DNA of 64,000 nt from Caenispirillum salinarum AK4 (GCF_000315795.1 NZ_ANHY01000005.1:62001-126000), one strand, 5' to 3'. Positions 53,399 through 61,374 are shown, numbered from the stretch's first letter. Notes: generated from the sequence alone by a model not told the origin. Numbers and translations: made by a program.

Positions 53399-54438
53399 AG
53401 TTCGGCGACGTGCCAGTGGACCAGGCCGAGGGCTGCGTGCTGGCGCACTCCATGACCGTCGCCGGCCGCAAATGGCCCAAGGGCCGGGTGCTCTCCCCCG
53501 CCGACCTGTTCGACCTGCGGGCAGAGGGCGTTGCGACCGTCATCGCCGCGCGGCTGGAGCCGGGCGACGTGTCGGAGGACGCTGCCGCCGTCCGCATCGC
53601 ACAGGCCGTGCTCGGCCCGGGGGTGGAGGCGCGCGGGGCGGCGACCGGCCGCGTCAACCTGCACGCCACCGCCGGCGGGCTGTTCCGCGTCAACGCCGAG
53701 GCCGTGAACCGCATCAACAGTGTTTCCGAGGCCGTGACCCTCGCCACCCTGCCCGACCTGGACCTGGTGGAGCCGGGGCGGATGGTGGCGACGGTGAAGA
53801 TCATCCCCTTCGCCGTCCCCGAGGACACGCTTGCGCTGGCCGAGTTCCTGACGCCGGCGGAGCCACTGTCCGTCGCGCCATGGCGCGGGCGGGCGGTCGG
53901 GCTGGTGCAGACGCGCGTCGCCGGCACAAAGGAAAGCGTGCTGGAAAAGACCGCCGCCACCACCGCCGAGCGCCTGGCCGGCTGCGACAGCGTGCTCGCC
54001 GCCGAACGCCGCTGCGCCCATACGGTCCAGGCCGTCGCCGCCTCGCTCCGCGCGCTGAAGGCGGAAGACTGCGACATGGTGCTGATGATCGGCGCCTCGG
54101 CCATCACCGACCGGGGCGACGTGCTGCCGGCCGCCCTGGAAGCCGTCGGCGGCCGGGTGGAGCACTTCGGGATGCCGGTGGACCCGGGCAATCTGCTCAT
54201 GCTGGGGTGGTGGGAGGATGCAGCCGTCCTCGGCCTGCCCGGCTGCGCCCGGTCGCCCAAGCTGAACGGCGCCGACTGGGTGCTGCGGCGGCTGATCGCC
54301 GACGTGCTGGTGACCGCGCGCGACATCATGGGCATGGGTGTGGGTGGCCTGGTCAACGACGTGCCCGAACGGCCCCTTCCCCGTGCCCGCGCCGTCGCCG
54401 TGCCGCCGCCGTCCGAGACGGAAGGCGCGGGCCGCTGA
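53395..54438 (+). CDS. Molybdopterin-binding protein (MoeA/MoaB-like domain)
   Basis: 347-residue molybdenum-cofactor protein. The last ~180 residues have a MoCF-type molybdopterin-binding fold (CDMVLMIGASAITDRGDVLP, then GRVEHFGMPVDPGNLLMLG with AVLGLPGCARSPKLNG), in which GxxxxxDRGDV parallels the MPT-binding loop. Similar proteins are often fused to a MobA-like domain and sit in cox or xdh clusters, where they probably help make the cytosine-dinucleotide cofactor. The matching nucleotidyltransferase here is separate (58696-59325). It starts by overlapping the previous stop (ATGA). Confidence 0.85.
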   Translation: MKFGDVPVDQAEGCVLAHSMTVAGRKWPKGRVLSPADLFDLRAEGVATVIAARLEPGDVSEDAAAVRIAQAVLGPGVEARGAATGRVNLHATAGGLFRVNAEAVNRINSVSEAVTLATLPDLDLVEPGRMVATVKIIPFAVPEDTLALAEFLTPAEPLSVAPWRGRAVGLVQTRVAGTKESVLEKTAATTAERLAGCDSVLAAERRCAHTVQAVAASLRALKAEDCDMVLMIGASAITDRGDVLPAALEAVGGRVEHFGMPVDPGNLLMLGWWEDAAVLGLPGCARSPKLNGADWVLRRLIADVLVTARDIMGMGVGGLVNDVPERPLPRARAVAVPPPSETEGAGR

Positions 54439-54604
54439 CGGCCTAGGTCGCGGGCACCAGCGTCTTTCGGATGCACTGCAACAAGACCTTCCATTACGAC
54501 CCTTACGCCATCTGGACGGCCTGAAATGGCTCCCGAATTTTGTCATACTCCCAAGCCAATCAGGGGAAAGAAGCCCTGCCGAAACGGACGGGCTGGGAGG
54601 CGTC

Positions 54605-55012
54605 ATGCCGGAGGAAACACATCGTCTCGCCGCCAAGGTTCCGGCCTTGCGGCGGCACGCCTACCTGTTCACCGGCTCTCGGTCGCTGGCCGACGATGCC
54701 GTGGAAACCTGCCTGCGCGAGCTGCCGCGCCAGCCGGACGCGCCCCACGCGCACGACATCGACGAGCCGACGCTGCACCGCCACCTGCACAAGATCCTTA
54801 CGGAACTGCAGGACTCGCGCGCCGACCTGGCCGTGTCACCCCGGCTGCGGGGCCTGCTCGCCCTTCCGCGCATTCAGCGCAAGCTGCTGCTTCTGGTCAG
54901 CCTGGATCACCTTGCGGTCGAGGATGCCGCCGCTATCCTCGACCTCGACCTGAGCACCGCCGTTCACCATCTTTCGGCCGCCCGGGCCGCCTTCGAGGCG
55001 CTGGAGGCGTAG
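54605..55012 (+). CDS. PhyR-type sigma-like domain protein lacking a receiver (135 aa)
   Basis: ATG at 54605, GGGAGG six bases upstream. The protein looks like the sigma-mimic half of PhyR: a region-2-like part (LAAKVPALRRHAYLFTGSRS, LADDAVETCLREL) and a region-4-like HTH (ALPRIQRKLLLLVSLDHLAV, EDAAAILDLDLSTAVHHLSA). PhyR would continue with a C-terminal receiver, but the frame stops after FEALEA. It is also shorter than an ECF sigma factor. It may be a stand-alone NepR-binding mimic or a truncated PhyR. I see no nepR or ecfG in the window. Confidence 0.7.
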   Translation: MPEETHRLAAKVPALRRHAYLFTGSRSLADDAVETCLRELPRQPDAPHAHDIDEPTLHRHLHKILTELQDSRADLAVSPRLRGLLALPRIQRKLLLLVSLDHLAVEDAAAILDLDLSTAVHHLSAARAAFEALEA

Positions 55013-55086
55013 CCGCCGCAGTGTCGGGGAACCGCGCCCCGCCGCGTCCGTTGCGCTGGCAGACACCCAGCACACGGAGGATGTTC

Positions 55087-55896
55087 ATGCGACACACCAC
55101 GCTTGCCGCCGGCGCCGCCGCCATTGTCATCGCCGCCGCCGGCACCGCCTCGGCCCAGGGCAATCCCACCTGTGACCAGCAGATCACCTGGATTTCCCAG
55201 GCCATTCCCAACATCAGCCACACCGACGCCTCGGCACGGCTGAACATCAGCGAGGAACACCTGGAAGGCGCCCTGTCGGCCCTCGACGCCGCCCGGCTCG
55301 CCAACCAGGCCGGCGAGAGCGAAACCTGCATGACGCTCGCCAATGCCGCCGAGGGCATGCTGACGCGCGGCGGCTGGAGCCCTGACGGCGAGCGCCCCGC
55401 CGGCTCGCAGCAGGCCGCCGCCGGCCAGCAGGGCCAAGGCGGCCAGCAGCAGGGCCAGGCGCAACAGCAGACCCAGGCACAGCAGACGCCCGCCGCCGGC
55501 GAGGACCAGGCGGTGACCATCGGCGACACACAGGTGCAGGCTGCCGACCTGTCGGGCCGCGAGGTCATTCTCGACGGCGCGCGCATCGGCACGGTCGTCG
55601 ACCTGATCGGCCGCGAGAACACCTACAACGACGCGGTTGTGCGCCTGGACGAGGAACACAGCCAGATGGGCTACACCTTCGCCGCCGACAGCCCCATGGC
55701 CGGCGAGGAGCGACCGATCATCGTCGGCGGCCGCACGCTCGCCGTTCCCTTCGGCGCGCTGACGGTGGCCGAGGACGGCAGCCTGCGCCTGTCGTCCGAC
55801 GCCGTGACCACGCTGGACCAGTTCCGCGCCGGCGACGGCCCAGACTTCTACAGCTATCGCCAGGGCCAGACGGCGGAACTGCCCGAGTACGAATAA
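55087..55896 (+). CDS. Exported PRC-barrel protein with Gln-rich linker
   Basis: 269 residues with a Sec signal peptide (HTTLAAGAAAIVIAAAGTAS, cleavage near AQG). The N-terminal mature part (~25-100) carries two Cys and is helical. A low-complexity Gln/Ala/Gly linker (GQGGQQQGQAQQQTQAQQ, about 118-138) follows, then a PRC-barrel domain (VQAADLSGREVILDGARIGT, then VVDLIGRENTYNDAVVRLD). PRC barrels bind proteins or RNA in other systems; the role here is unknown. I prefer the ATG at 55087, six bases after GGAGG, over the ATG at 55081. Confidence 0.8.
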   Translation: MRHTTLAAGAAAIVIAAAGTASAQGNPTCDQQITWISQAIPNISHTDASARLNISEEHLEGALSALDAARLANQAGESETCMTLANAAEGMLTRGGWSPDGERPAGSQQAAAGQQGQGGQQQGQAQQQTQAQQTPAAGEDQAVTIGDTQVQAADLSGREVILDGARIGTVVDLIGRENTYNDAVVRLDEEHSQMGYTFAADSPMAGEERPIIVGGRTLAVPFGALTVAEDGSLRLSSDAVTTLDQFRAGDGPDFYSYRQGQTAELPEYE

Positions 55897-55900
55897 TACC

Positions 55901-56018
55901 GGGCGACACTTGAAATCGTACACTTGTCGCCCAGCAAGGCCGACCGGCCGCCGCGCCTTATGGCGCGTGAGCCTGCGTGGCGAATGAACGCAGCCTCGAT
56001 GATTTCAATCATCGAGGC
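55901..56018 (+). repeat. Dispersed structured element, copy 1 (five hairpins)
   Basis: About 118 bp starting five bases after the PRC-barrel stop. Five stems: GGGCGAC/GTCGCCC (55901-55932), GGCC/GGCC (55938-55949), CGCGCC-ttat-GGCGCG (55952-55967), CTGCGT/ACGCAG (55973-55993) and CCTCGATGAT-ttca-ATCATCGAGG (55994-56017). Copy 2 at 58153-58270 has the same stems, the same spacing and compensated changes in the last stem. A strong terminator (56053-56085) follows. Confidence 0.8.
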
Positions 56019-56052
56019 GTATAAGCACAGGCACCTTCTTCTGATGCGCGTG

Positions 56053-56085
56053 AAACGGCCGCGTCCGCCGGGACGCGGCCGTTTT
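56053..56085 (+). terminator. Intrinsic terminator after structured element copy 1
   Basis: A 14-bp perfect stem, AAACGGCCGCGTCC with loop GCCG and GGACGCGGCCGTTT, ends in TTTTCTTGCTTTT. It would stop the PRC-barrel transcript with the structured element in its 3' untranslated region, or an independent RNA. Confidence 0.85.
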
Positions 56086-56266
56086 CTTGCTTTTGTCTCG
56101 ACAATGCGAAAAATTCAGGACGCCAGAAAGATATTTAGGATATGTTGCTTCAGTGGAATATGCGAAAAGCACGTCTCCTTACGATCGAATATTTCAGATC
56201 AGGGCATCTCTTCTTGACCCGCCCCCGTTACCACGGCGTCTGCTCACCTAACGGGAGACTTGATCC

Positions 56267-56710
56267 ATGAAGACCTTTACCTATGCCGCCGCCATCGCAC
56301 TGGCCGTGGGCCTGACGCCGCTTGCCGCCTCCGCCCAGGACACGGCCAACGAAGAGGCAGTGAACAACGAGGTCGACACCATCGGTGTGCGCACCGAGGC
56401 CGATTACGGCACCCTCGACGCCAACGAGGACCGCATGCTCGACCGCGACGAGTACGCGGCCGTCGGCGGCACGTTCGGCGACTACGACCGCGACCAGAGC
56501 GGCACGCTGGACGAGGAAGAGTTCACCGCCTGGGGCGAAGAGACCTGGGGCGATGAATACAACGAGGAGCAGACCGCCGGCCTGTTCGAGGAATGGGACG
56601 ACGATGCCGACGCCCAGCTGACCGAGGACGAATTCGGTGACGAGGAAGAGTTCATCGAATGGGACGAGGACCAGAGCGGGGCGCTGGAAGAGGACGAAGG
56701 CTGGTTCTAA
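56267..56710 (+). CDS. Exported acidic EF-hand-like protein (147 aa)
   Basis: Sec signal peptide (TYAAAIALAVGLTPLAASAQ), then a very acidic mature protein with four EF-hand-like loops: DANEDRMLDRDE, DRDQSGTLDEEE, DDDADAQLTEDE and DEDQSGALEEDE. D-x-D/N-x spacing suggests Ca2+ binding in the periplasm. It is a distant analogue of the EF-hand protein at 41142, with a different layout. ATG at 56267. The 180 bp upstream are AT-rich and should hold its promoter. Confidence 0.8.
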   Translation: MKTFTYAAAIALAVGLTPLAASAQDTANEEAVNNEVDTIGVRTEADYGTLDANEDRMLDRDEYAAVGGTFGDYDRDQSGTLDEEEFTAWGEETWGDEYNEEQTAGLFEEWDDDADAQLTEDEFGDEEEFIEWDEDQSGALEEDEGWF

Positions 56711-56732
56711 GCCGCCCCTCCCCCGTCACGTC

Positions 56733-56767
56733 AAAACCGCCCGTGCGGATGCCGCGCGGGCGGTTTT
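56733..56767. terminator. Bidirectional terminator
   Basis: AAAACCGCCCG ... CGGGCGGTTTT forms an 11-bp outer stem with an inner GCGG/CCGC pair. A-run and T-run flanks lie on both sides, so it serves the EF-hand gene (plus) and the convergent lipoprotein gene (minus). Confidence 0.88.
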
Positions 56768-56799
56768 CAGTCATGGACGGACGGAAGAGGAACCATCCG

Positions 56800-57006
56800 T
56801 CAAAACACGCCGTCGTCGTCCTCCAGGATCTCGTCAACCTCGGCGCCGCCGTGTTCAGGCCCGTCCCGGAACGTCTCCTCGTCGGTCCATTCCTCCTGCG
56901 ACAGGCCCACGGGCTCGTCCTCCGCCCAGTCCTTGCGCAGCAGACCGCAGGCGGACACACCGGACAGAGCGACCGCCGCAACAGCCGTCAGCAGCGTCTT
57001 GCGCAT
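56800..57006 (-). CDS. Small acidic lipoprotein (68 aa)
   Basis: ATG at 57006. The signal peptide ends with lipobox SGVSAC (Cys at residue 20). The short mature part is acidic (LRKDWAEDEPVGLSQEEWTD, then AEVDEILEDDDGVF) and has no domain I recognise. It shares its convergent terminator with the EF-hand gene. The promoter should lie in the 95 bp before the moaA stop. Confidence 0.65.
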   Translation of the reverse strand: MRKTLLTAVAAVALSGVSACGLLRKDWAEDEPVGLSQEEWTDEETFRDGPEHGGAEVDEILEDDDGVF

Positions 57007-57101
57007 GAGACTTCCTCCGTGCCTGTCTGCGGTTGCCAGACCAACACGGAACCGACCTGCGCGGTTCGCCGATCTTCAGGCACGGCGGGTCGGTGGCGCC
57101 A

Positions 57102-58094
57102 TCAGCCGCCGGTAACGCTCATGTGGCGCGGCACCGCGGCCCGCGGCGCGCCGCGGTCGATGACGAAGTCGTGGCCCTTGGGCTTGCGTGCGATGGCCTC
57201 GTCCAGGGCCGCGTGGATGGCCTCGTTCGACTCGCTGTCGCGCACCACCTTGCGCAGGTCCGCCGAATCCTCCTGTCCCAGGCACATGTAGAGCATGCCG
57301 GTGCAGGTCAGCCGCACCCGGTTGCAGCCTTCGCAGAAATTGTGGGTCAGCGGCGTGATGAAGCCGATGCGCCCGCCCGTCTCCACCGACCGCACGTAGC
57401 GCGCCGGGCCGCCAGTGTTCAGCGGAATGTCCTCCAGCGTCCAGCGCTCCTCGAATCGCTCCCGCAGGACCGACAGCGGCAGGTAGTGCATGGTGCGGTC
57501 TTCCTCGATCTCGCCCATGGGCATGGTCTCGATGAAGGTGATGTCGTGGCCCTCGCCGTGGGCCCATTCCACCATGCGCGGCAGCTCGTCCTCGTTCAGC
57601 CCTGACAGCGCGACCGCGTTCAGCTTCACCGCGATGCCCGCGTCCTTGGCCGCCTTGATGCCGCCCAGCACCTTGCTCAGGTCACCGGTACGGGTGATGG
57701 CGCGGAAGCGGTCGGGGTCCAGGCTGTCCAGCGAGACGTTGATGCGCTTGACCCCGATACCCGCCAACTCGGCGGCGTGCCTGGCCAGTTGGTTGGCGTT
57801 GGTGGTGAGCGTCAGTTCCTCCAGCGCGCCGGAATCCAGATGCCGGCCCAGCGCCCGCATCAGCTTCATGACGTCGCGGCGGACCAGCGGCTCGCCGCCG
57901 GTGATGCGCAGCTTCTTCACGCCGCGCTCCACGAAGGCGGTGCACAGGCGGTCAAGCTCCTCCAGCGTCAGAAGTTCGCGCTTGGGCAGGAAGGTCATGT
58001 TCTCCGCCATGCAATAGGTGCAGCGGAGGTCGCAGCGGTCGGTCACCGAAACCCGCAGATAGGTGACGTGGCGGCCGAAGGGATCGACGAGCAT
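57102..58094 (-). CDS. moaA: GTP 3',8-cyclase MoaA
   Basis: 330-residue radical SAM enzyme for the first step of molybdenum-cofactor synthesis. The N-terminal cluster motif is CDLRCTYC, and GGEP lies in [13 protein letters not shown]. The C-terminal cluster motif is [20 protein letters not shown]. The catalytically needed GG tail is present (HMSVTGG). ATG at 58094. Its presence near two Mo hydroxylases fits the cofactor demand, but it is on the opposite strand and MoaC is not adjacent. Confidence 0.96.
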   Translation of the reverse strand: MLVDPFGRHVTYLRVSVTDRCDLRCTYCMAENMTFLPKRELLTLEELDRLCTAFVERGVKKLRITGGEPLVRRDVMKLMRALGRHLDSGALEELTLTTNANQLARHAAELAGIGVKRINVSLDSLDPDRFRAITRTGDLSKVLGGIKAAKDAGIAVKLNAVALSGLNEDELPRMVEWAHGEGHDITFIETMPMGEIEEDRTMHYLPLSVLRERFEERWTLEDIPLNTGGPARYVRSVETGGRIGFITPLTHNFCEGCNRVRLTCTGMLYMCLGQEDSADLRKVVRDSESNEAIHAALDEAIARKPKGHDFVIDRGAPRAAVPRHMSVTGG

Positions 58095-58152
58095 GGGGCG
58101 GCTCCGTTATCGGGGCGCGAAAGGGCGGCGAAGGCCGGAGAACGGATCAGAT

Positions 58153-58270
58153 CGGGCGACACGAAAGCACGTAAACACGTCGCCCGGCAAGGCCGACCGG
58201 CCGCCGCGCCCTATGGCGCGTGAGGCTGCGTGCCGACTGAACGCAGTGCCGATGAATTCATTCATCGGCG
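58153..58270 (+). repeat. Dispersed structured element, copy 2 (five hairpins)
   Basis: Same element as at 55901: CGGGCGAC/GTCGCCCG (58153-58186), GGCC/GGCC, CGCGCC-ctat-GGCGCG (58205-58220), CTGCGT/ACGCAG (58226-58246) and GCCGATGAA-ttca-TTCATCGGC (58248-58269). Offsets between stems equal those of copy 1. It fills most of the gap between moaA and DUF1244 and is read antisense to both. Confidence 0.8.
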
Positions 58271-58274
58271 CGCA

Positions 58275-58592
58275 TCAAACGTGGCCGCTGATCTCGGCGT
58301 GCAGCGGCTTGGTTTCCTCGAACTGGCGCTTCTGCTCCTCGCTCGCCTCGTGCTGGTATTTGTCCTTCCACTCGGCGTAGGGCATGCCGTAGACCACCTC
58401 GCGGGCCTCCTCGTACGACATTTCCTCGCCCCGCGTCTCGGCGGCGGCCCGGTACCACTTGGACAGGCAGTTGCGGCAGAAGCCAGCCAGGTTCATCAGG
58501 TCGATGTTCTGCACGTCGGTGCGCTTCTGAAGATGCTGCACCAACCCGCGAAAGGCGGCGGCCTCGATCTCGGTCCGCGTCTTGTCGTCCAT
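58275..58592 (-). CDS. DUF1244-family protein (105 aa)
   Basis: Conserved alphaproteobacterial/gammaproteobacterial small protein. It has the typical helix-rich sequence with NIDLMNLAGFCRNCLSKWYR (two Cys four apart), AREVVYGMPYAEWKDKYQ and EEQKRQFEE. DUF1244 proteins have a small helical dimer fold with unknown function. ATG at 58592 with GGAGG five bases upstream. The stop is followed at once by the structured element. Confidence 0.9.
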   Translation of the reverse strand: MDDKTRTEIEAAAFRGLVQHLQKRTDVQNIDLMNLAGFCRNCLSKWYRAAAETRGEEMSYEEAREVVYGMPYAEWKDKYQHEASEEQKRQFEETKPLHAEISGHV

Positions 58593-58695
58593 GTGGTCCT
58601 CCCGCTGATTTTGGAATATTAGCGTTATGTCTGACACTATATAACGCGAAGAGGGCGCCCGCAAAGCCCGAGTGCCTGATTGGGGCTTTCCCGCC

Positions 58696-59325
58696 TCAGG
58701 CGGGCGGCGCCGGCGGCGGAGGCGGCGGATCGGACACCGCCGCCAGGTCGGCCGGCGTGTCCACGTCCACCAGGCAGCCGGGGCCGGCGTCGACCAGGGC
58801 GAGGCGGTCGTGCTCCGCCCCCACCACGGCACGCGCACCGGCATCGCCGGTGAGCGCCAGGAGTTGCGGGAACAGGCGGGTGGGGAAGATGACGGGGTGG
58901 CCGCGCCGCCCCTCGTGCCGCGCCGCCGTGATGCGCTGGCCGTCGAAGGCCGCCAATACCGTCATCACGTCGGATGCCGTCAGCAGCGGCATGTCTCCGG
59001 GGCAGACGGCCACGCCGTCCAGCCCCTCGGGCAGGGCCGCGACTCCGGCAGCGATGGAGGTGCCCATGCCATCGGCCCAGGCGGGATTGTCGGCCCACAG
59101 GACGGGGCGCCCGTCGAGGATGGCGCGGCGCGGATCATCGGCGCCGCGACAAACCACCACCAGCGGGTCGAGCCCGGCGCCCATGAGGCAGTCGGCCACC
59201 CGCGCCAGCATGGGGCGCCCGGCGACCTGGGCGGCCAGCTTGTCCCGGCCCATGCGCGACGAGGCGCCGGCGGCGGGAATGAGCGCCGCCACGCGCAGGG
59301 CGGGCGGGCGCAGGGATGCGGCCAT
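58696..59325 (-). CDS. MobA/MocA-like molybdenum cofactor nucleotidyltransferase
   Basis: 209-residue NTP transferase. The nucleotide-binding motif is LIPAAGASSRMGRDKLAA (about residues 15-32), with VAVCPGDMPLL (metal-binding Asp) and RRGHPVIFPTRLFPQLLAL. The last motif is typical of MocA, which makes the cytosine dinucleotide form used by Cox-type enzymes, rather than MobA. The C-terminus ends in a Pro run. ATG at 59325 with GGAG eight bases upstream. It supports the Mo hydroxylases nearby. Confidence 0.88.
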   Translation of the reverse strand: MAASLRPPALRVAALIPAAGASSRMGRDKLAAQVAGRPMLARVADCLMGAGLDPLVVVCRGADDPRRAILDGRPVLWADNPAWADGMGTSIAAGVAALPEGLDGVAVCPGDMPLLTASDVMTVLAAFDGQRITAARHEGRRGHPVIFPTRLFPQLLALTGDAGARAVVGAEHDRLALVDAGPGCLVDVDTPADLAAVSDPPPPPPAPPA

Positions 59326-59432
59326 GGCGGGGTCTCCTGGCTCGGTCCGGCAAGACTCCGATCATGTCGTCTTCCTGCCGATGGACGCAAGCCGGGAAGC
59401 CCCGCGCGCCGCACGATGATCCTATGCGCCGC

Positions 59433-59813
59433 TCACTCGGCCGGCGGCGGGACCTGGCCGCGCCAGGCGCCGCCGTTTCCGGCGTGTGCCTCGGCGACGA
59501 ACGGCAGGTTGCATTCCTCCGTCAGCCAACCCATCACGGCGTTCAGCGTGTCGTGCCGCGGCCGGCAGAGAAGCGTGCGCCCGTCGCGCACCTGCTCCAG
59601 CAGCCCCACACGCACAAGGCGGGAGATATGGTGCGACAGCGTCGACCACGGAATGCCCAGCCGGCTCTGGATGTCGCCCACGGCCAGCCCCTCGGGACCG
59701 GCATGCACCAGCAGGCGGAAGATGGTCAGCCGCGTGCCGTTGCCCAGTTCCGCCAGCACCGCGGCGGCGGCGTCGGTATCGAGGATGGGATCGGGAGTCG
59801 TGTGCGCGTTCAT
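59433..59813 (-). CDS. ArsR-family winged-helix regulator
   Basis: 126 residues. The HTH core is LGNGTRLTIFRLLVHAGPEG, with SRLGIPWSTLSHHISRLVRV and the wing EQVRDGRTLLCRPR. No Cys pair of the metal-sensing ELCVCDL type is present in the HTH; a single Cys near ECNLPF lies at the C-terminal end. The inducer is therefore unclear. ATG at 59813. The gap to the next gene (59814-60029) is a divergent promoter region with no gene. Confidence 0.88.
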   Translation of the reverse strand: MNAHTTPDPILDTDAAAAVLAELGNGTRLTIFRLLVHAGPEGLAVGDIQSRLGIPWSTLSHHISRLVRVGLLEQVRDGRTLLCRPRHDTLNAVMGWLTEECNLPFVAEAHAGNGGAWRGQVPPPAE

Positions 59814-60029
59814 GTCATTTCCATTTTTACGGGCCGAGGTTGAGTTGTCGGCGTGTCTGGAACCGTCGGTTAACGCTTCAAATGTCATGCAGGGTTCGTG
59901 GGTCCACAGGAAACTCACCAGGAGGTCGAAACGATCCATCACCTCCTTCGTCTAATGGGGTCGCCAATACGGCTGAGGCCGCCCATATTCCGGTCGGAGA
60001 ACCCGCAACGACCCGGAGGCTGCCCGGCC

Positions 60030-60680
60030 ATGGCCGATCCGTTGACGCTCAAGATCGTGTCGACTGACGACGCGCTGTCGGAGGCCCTCGTCCTGGCCCG
60101 CCGACCAACCTGGCTGCCGGGACTGGACATGATCGTGGTGCCCGCGGGCCTGGATGCCGATCAGGTGAACGCCGCGCTGACGGACACAAGCACCCTTCCG
60201 CCGCCGGCCGGTACGCCGGTCGCCGCCGTTTCCGACGTGCCGGACCTGGACCTTGCCGCCGGAACGCTGGGCATGGTGCAGGACGCCGAACCGGGGACCG
60301 GCGGTCCGACGGTGCTGGTGGGCGAGCATGCCGTGCCCTTCGACGCCCGCCGATTCGCCCCGGCCCACGCCACCACCTATTTGCGCCTGCAACACTACCG
60401 GGCGCGACTGCGGCACGTGGTGGCGGTCAGCGGCCCGTCGGCCGACCTGCGCTACATCTCGGTGGCGGTGCACGCGGCGACGGCGGCGATCACGCTGCTG
60501 GGCACGCCGGACCAGATCTACCGCATGACCGGCCCCCGCGATTCGGCGGGCGTGCCCGTCAGTGTCGAGTTCCGACGGGTGCTTTCGGCAGCCGGACACG
60601 CCTCGGTGCGGGTGGTCGGCGCCGATGGAGCGGTGGTGTCCGACCTGCCGCTGTCGGATCGTCGGACCGGGCGACCGTAA
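60030..60680 (+). CDS. Hypothetical protein (216 aa), no family recognised
   Basis: ATG at 60030, GGAGG ten bases upstream. The protein is soluble with an alternating beta/alpha pattern (LTLKIVSTDDALSEALVLAR, LPGLDMIVVPAGLDADQVNA, then TPVAAVSDVPDLD). A second half is beta-rich (LRHVVAVSGPSADLRYISVA, VSVEFRRVLSAAGHASVRVV). No Cys and no obvious catalytic motif are present. Codon usage matches the core genes. It is divergent from the ArsR gene and could be its target. Confidence 0.6.
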   Translation: MADPLTLKIVSTDDALSEALVLARRPTWLPGLDMIVVPAGLDADQVNAALTDTSTLPPPAGTPVAAVSDVPDLDLAAGTLGMVQDAEPGTGGPTVLVGEHAVPFDARRFAPAHATTYLRLQHYRARLRHVVAVSGPSADLRYISVAVHAATAAITLLGTPDQIYRMTGPRDSAGVPVSVEFRRVLSAAGHASVRVVGADGAVVSDLPLSDRRTGRP

Positions 60681-60889
60681 GCAGCAGCTGAGGCTTCTGC
60701 CGCAGTGCACAAAAATCGGGCGCGGCGGGAGCTATGCGGGGCCTGCATGAATGCGGTGCACAAGAGATAAGCAAAGCTTGAAATCAAGGGTTCAAGCCAT
60801 GCGGCCATCGCATATGTGCCCTACTTTTTTGAGTGTACCCACCACCGATGGGATCGCCTATATCTCTCTTCGTCGGCGGCACGGTGCTA
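60681..60889. other. Intergenic region before the hairpin array
   Basis: About 210 bp with no credible gene. Base composition falls here compared with the genes to the left, marking the start of the mosaic right end of the window. I see no tRNA or attachment site. Confidence 0.4.
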
Positions 60890-61047
60890 CGGCGCCTCGC
60901 CGGCGAGAGTTTCGGCGGTGATCTTCACCGCCATCTCGGATCGGGCATGCGTGCCCGATGCAAGGGTCCTCGGATCCTACGTCTCCCAGACGTGAAGCCT
61001 CCCTGTTCTACTTGCCCCGGAAGCCGTTGGTTTCCGGGGTTTTTTTT
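60890..61047 (+). ncRNA. Array of five hairpins ending in an intrinsic terminator (candidate ncRNA or leader)
   Basis: Five consecutive perfect stems: CGGCG/CGCCG (60890-60902), GGCGGTGA-tct-TCACCGCC (60914-60932), ATCGGGCA-tgcg-TGCCCGAT (60940-60959), ACGTCT-ccc-AGACGT (60979-60993) and CCCCGGAA/TTCCGGGG (61015-61039), then eight Ts. The density of stems and the closing terminator fit a structured RNA of about 160 nt or the leader of a longer transcript. I do not match it to 6S, SRP, RNase P or tmRNA. Confidence 0.45.
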
Positions 61048-61074
61048 GGCCTTCGCGCGAGCCACGGCCTTGCA

Positions 61075-61374
61075 ATGGGCCACACATGGGCCAATCCTGT
61101 TTTTCGCTCCCTCATGGGCCACCCGCTGCGGAGCAACACCGCAAATTGGAAGGGCGACCCGGAAGGTCGCCCTCGCCATTGCTTGCATGCTTCCTCGTCG
61201 GCGGATGCCGCTATTACGGCTGCGAACACGGTTCTGCCCGCTGTCGCGCAGACGCCTGATGATAATGGGCGCCTTGTCGTCATGGCGCGCCTTGAAAACG
61301 AAACCCGGCGGAAATTCCACCGCGCTGACCGGATCGCCCGCATGGTGAAGGCCCGAAGGGAGCTTTACGATTAA
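61075..61374 (+). CDS. Doubtful small ORF (99 aa)
   Basis: Open frame from ATG 61075 after the terminator of the hairpin array. The first ~60 residues look non-coding in character (repeated GH, no clear structure). The last ~40 (DDNGRLVVMARLENETRRKF, then HRADRIARMVKARRELYD) are charged and helical like a real small protein. There is no good ribosome-binding site. It overlaps the convergent small gene by four bases. Confidence 0.25.
   Translation: MGHTWANPVFRSLMGHPLRSNTANWKGDPEGRPRHCLHASSSADAAITAANTVLPAVAQTPDDNGRLVVMARLENETRRKFHRADRIARMVKARRELYD

Noticed and set aside
55430-55500. Short tandem-like GGCCAGCAG/CAGCAG repeats in the PRC-barrel gene.
   Set aside because: They encode a Gln/Gly/Ala linker in frame; this is ordinary low-complexity coding DNA, not a CRISPR or regulatory repeat.
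60740-60840. Possible tRNA or phage attachment site near the start of the mosaic region.
   Set aside because: A GGTTCAAGCC-like stretch is present, but no cloverleaf can be folded around it and no integrase is in the window.
60833-61348. A 171-codon plus-strand frame and a 131-codon minus-strand frame across the hairpin array.
   Set aside because: Both cross five perfect stems and a terminator, have erratic composition and no ribosome-binding site.
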